DNA from: Deltaproteobacteria bacterium
Lineage (GTDB): Bacteria > Desulfobacterota > Desulfarculia > Adiutricales > Adiutricaceae
Assembly (NCBI GenBank): GCA_031257955.1
Contig: JAIRNQ010000312.1
Coordinates: 1-12,772 of the forward strand
DNA: 12,772 bases
Direction: 5' to 3'
In this document: positions 12,654 through 12,772 of the stretch, piece by piece
How the letters are laid out: each line of letters starts with the position of its first letter
Position numbering within the stretch: position 1 is the first letter of the stretch
The notes under the pieces: generated by a model
Told to the model about the DNA's origin: nothing
Database searches by the model: none
Seen by the model: only the letters and a program-made list of their open reading frames with translations
Translations under genes and position numbers: made by a program

Positions 12654-12772
12654 CAGTACAAAAGCGTCAAAAATTTTGATATGGTTATTATTACCATCTA
12701 AGACCTATAATTTTATATATTGCTTATTTAGTTATAGTATATAACTGTTTATTTCTATTTATAGTCTTAGTC

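Larger units (their letters stand above)
11541..12772. other. AT-rich, apparently non-coding island
   Basis: Composition changes abruptly: for example only 7 of 60 bases are G or C at 12121-12180, against a GC-rich background everywhere else. No frame here has both length and a ribosome site. Contents: a long inverted repeat (11574-11621), palindromes GCCAATTATTGGC (11978-11990), AATAATATTATT (12210-12221) and CCAAAACTTTTGG (12402-12414), a degenerate 15-bp tandem repeat (12279-12338), a TTGACA at 12016-12021 without a well-spaced -10 box, and a less AT-rich segment (about 12355-12655) with a 21-bp direct repeat. No tRNA, transposase, integrase or CRISPR locus was recognised. Confidence 0.75.

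Overview
The window comes from a GC-rich bacterium, well above 60% G+C in its coding parts by eye. Gene content points to an anaerobe that runs pyruvate metabolism on ferredoxin: a pyruvate phosphate dikinase at the left edge and a complete four-subunit pyruvate:ferredoxin oxidoreductase at the right. Gene style and the company of FIST, IclR and DUF4405/flavodoxin genes would suit a sulfate-reducer-like or syntrophic member of the Desulfobacterota. That placement is an inference, because no rRNA or marker gene is present.

Layout, left to right. Positions 2-1531 (+) hold the C-terminal part of ppdK with an unusual basic tail, closed by a clear intrinsic terminator. A 624-base gap carries a near-consensus sigma70 promoter and a long GC-rich leader leading to a FIST-domain gene (2156-3337, +) and an aldehyde dehydrogenase gene (3415-4848, +), closed by a terminator at 4999-5038. 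Converging on these from the right, on the minus strand, is a probable transcription unit read as exported flavodoxin (7457-6876), then DUF4405 membrane cytochrome (6817-6032), then IclR-type regulator (5949-5089). An 894-base gap follows. It contains the most striking structure in the window: eleven clean copies, plus a decayed one, of a 41-bp tandem repeat whose junctions form TGGCC-N3-GGCCA palindromes. It also holds a 16-bp triplet repeat and the por operon terminator. The porG-porD-porA-porB operon (11348-8352, minus strand) has start/stop overlaps or a 2-base gap at every junction. The last 1.4 kb has no supportable gene and drops abruptly into very AT-rich sequence with short repeats and palindromes.

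How the genes work together. PpdK interconverts pyruvate and PEP, and PorGDAB interconverts pyruvate and acetyl-CoA plus CO2 with reduced ferredoxin, so both ends of the window act on pyruvate. The flavodoxin/cytochrome pair looks like an extracytoplasmic electron-transfer module. The FIST/aldehyde dehydrogenase pair could link small-molecule sensing to aldehyde oxidation, but that is only contextual.

The observations most worth following are the 41-bp array with arm-conserved, centre-variable palindromes; a porG translation start whose only good Shine-Dalgarno lies 41 bases upstream across a GNRA-capped hairpin; the aldehyde dehydrogenase that has lost the usual cofactor-ribose lysine and glutamate; and the AT-rich island.
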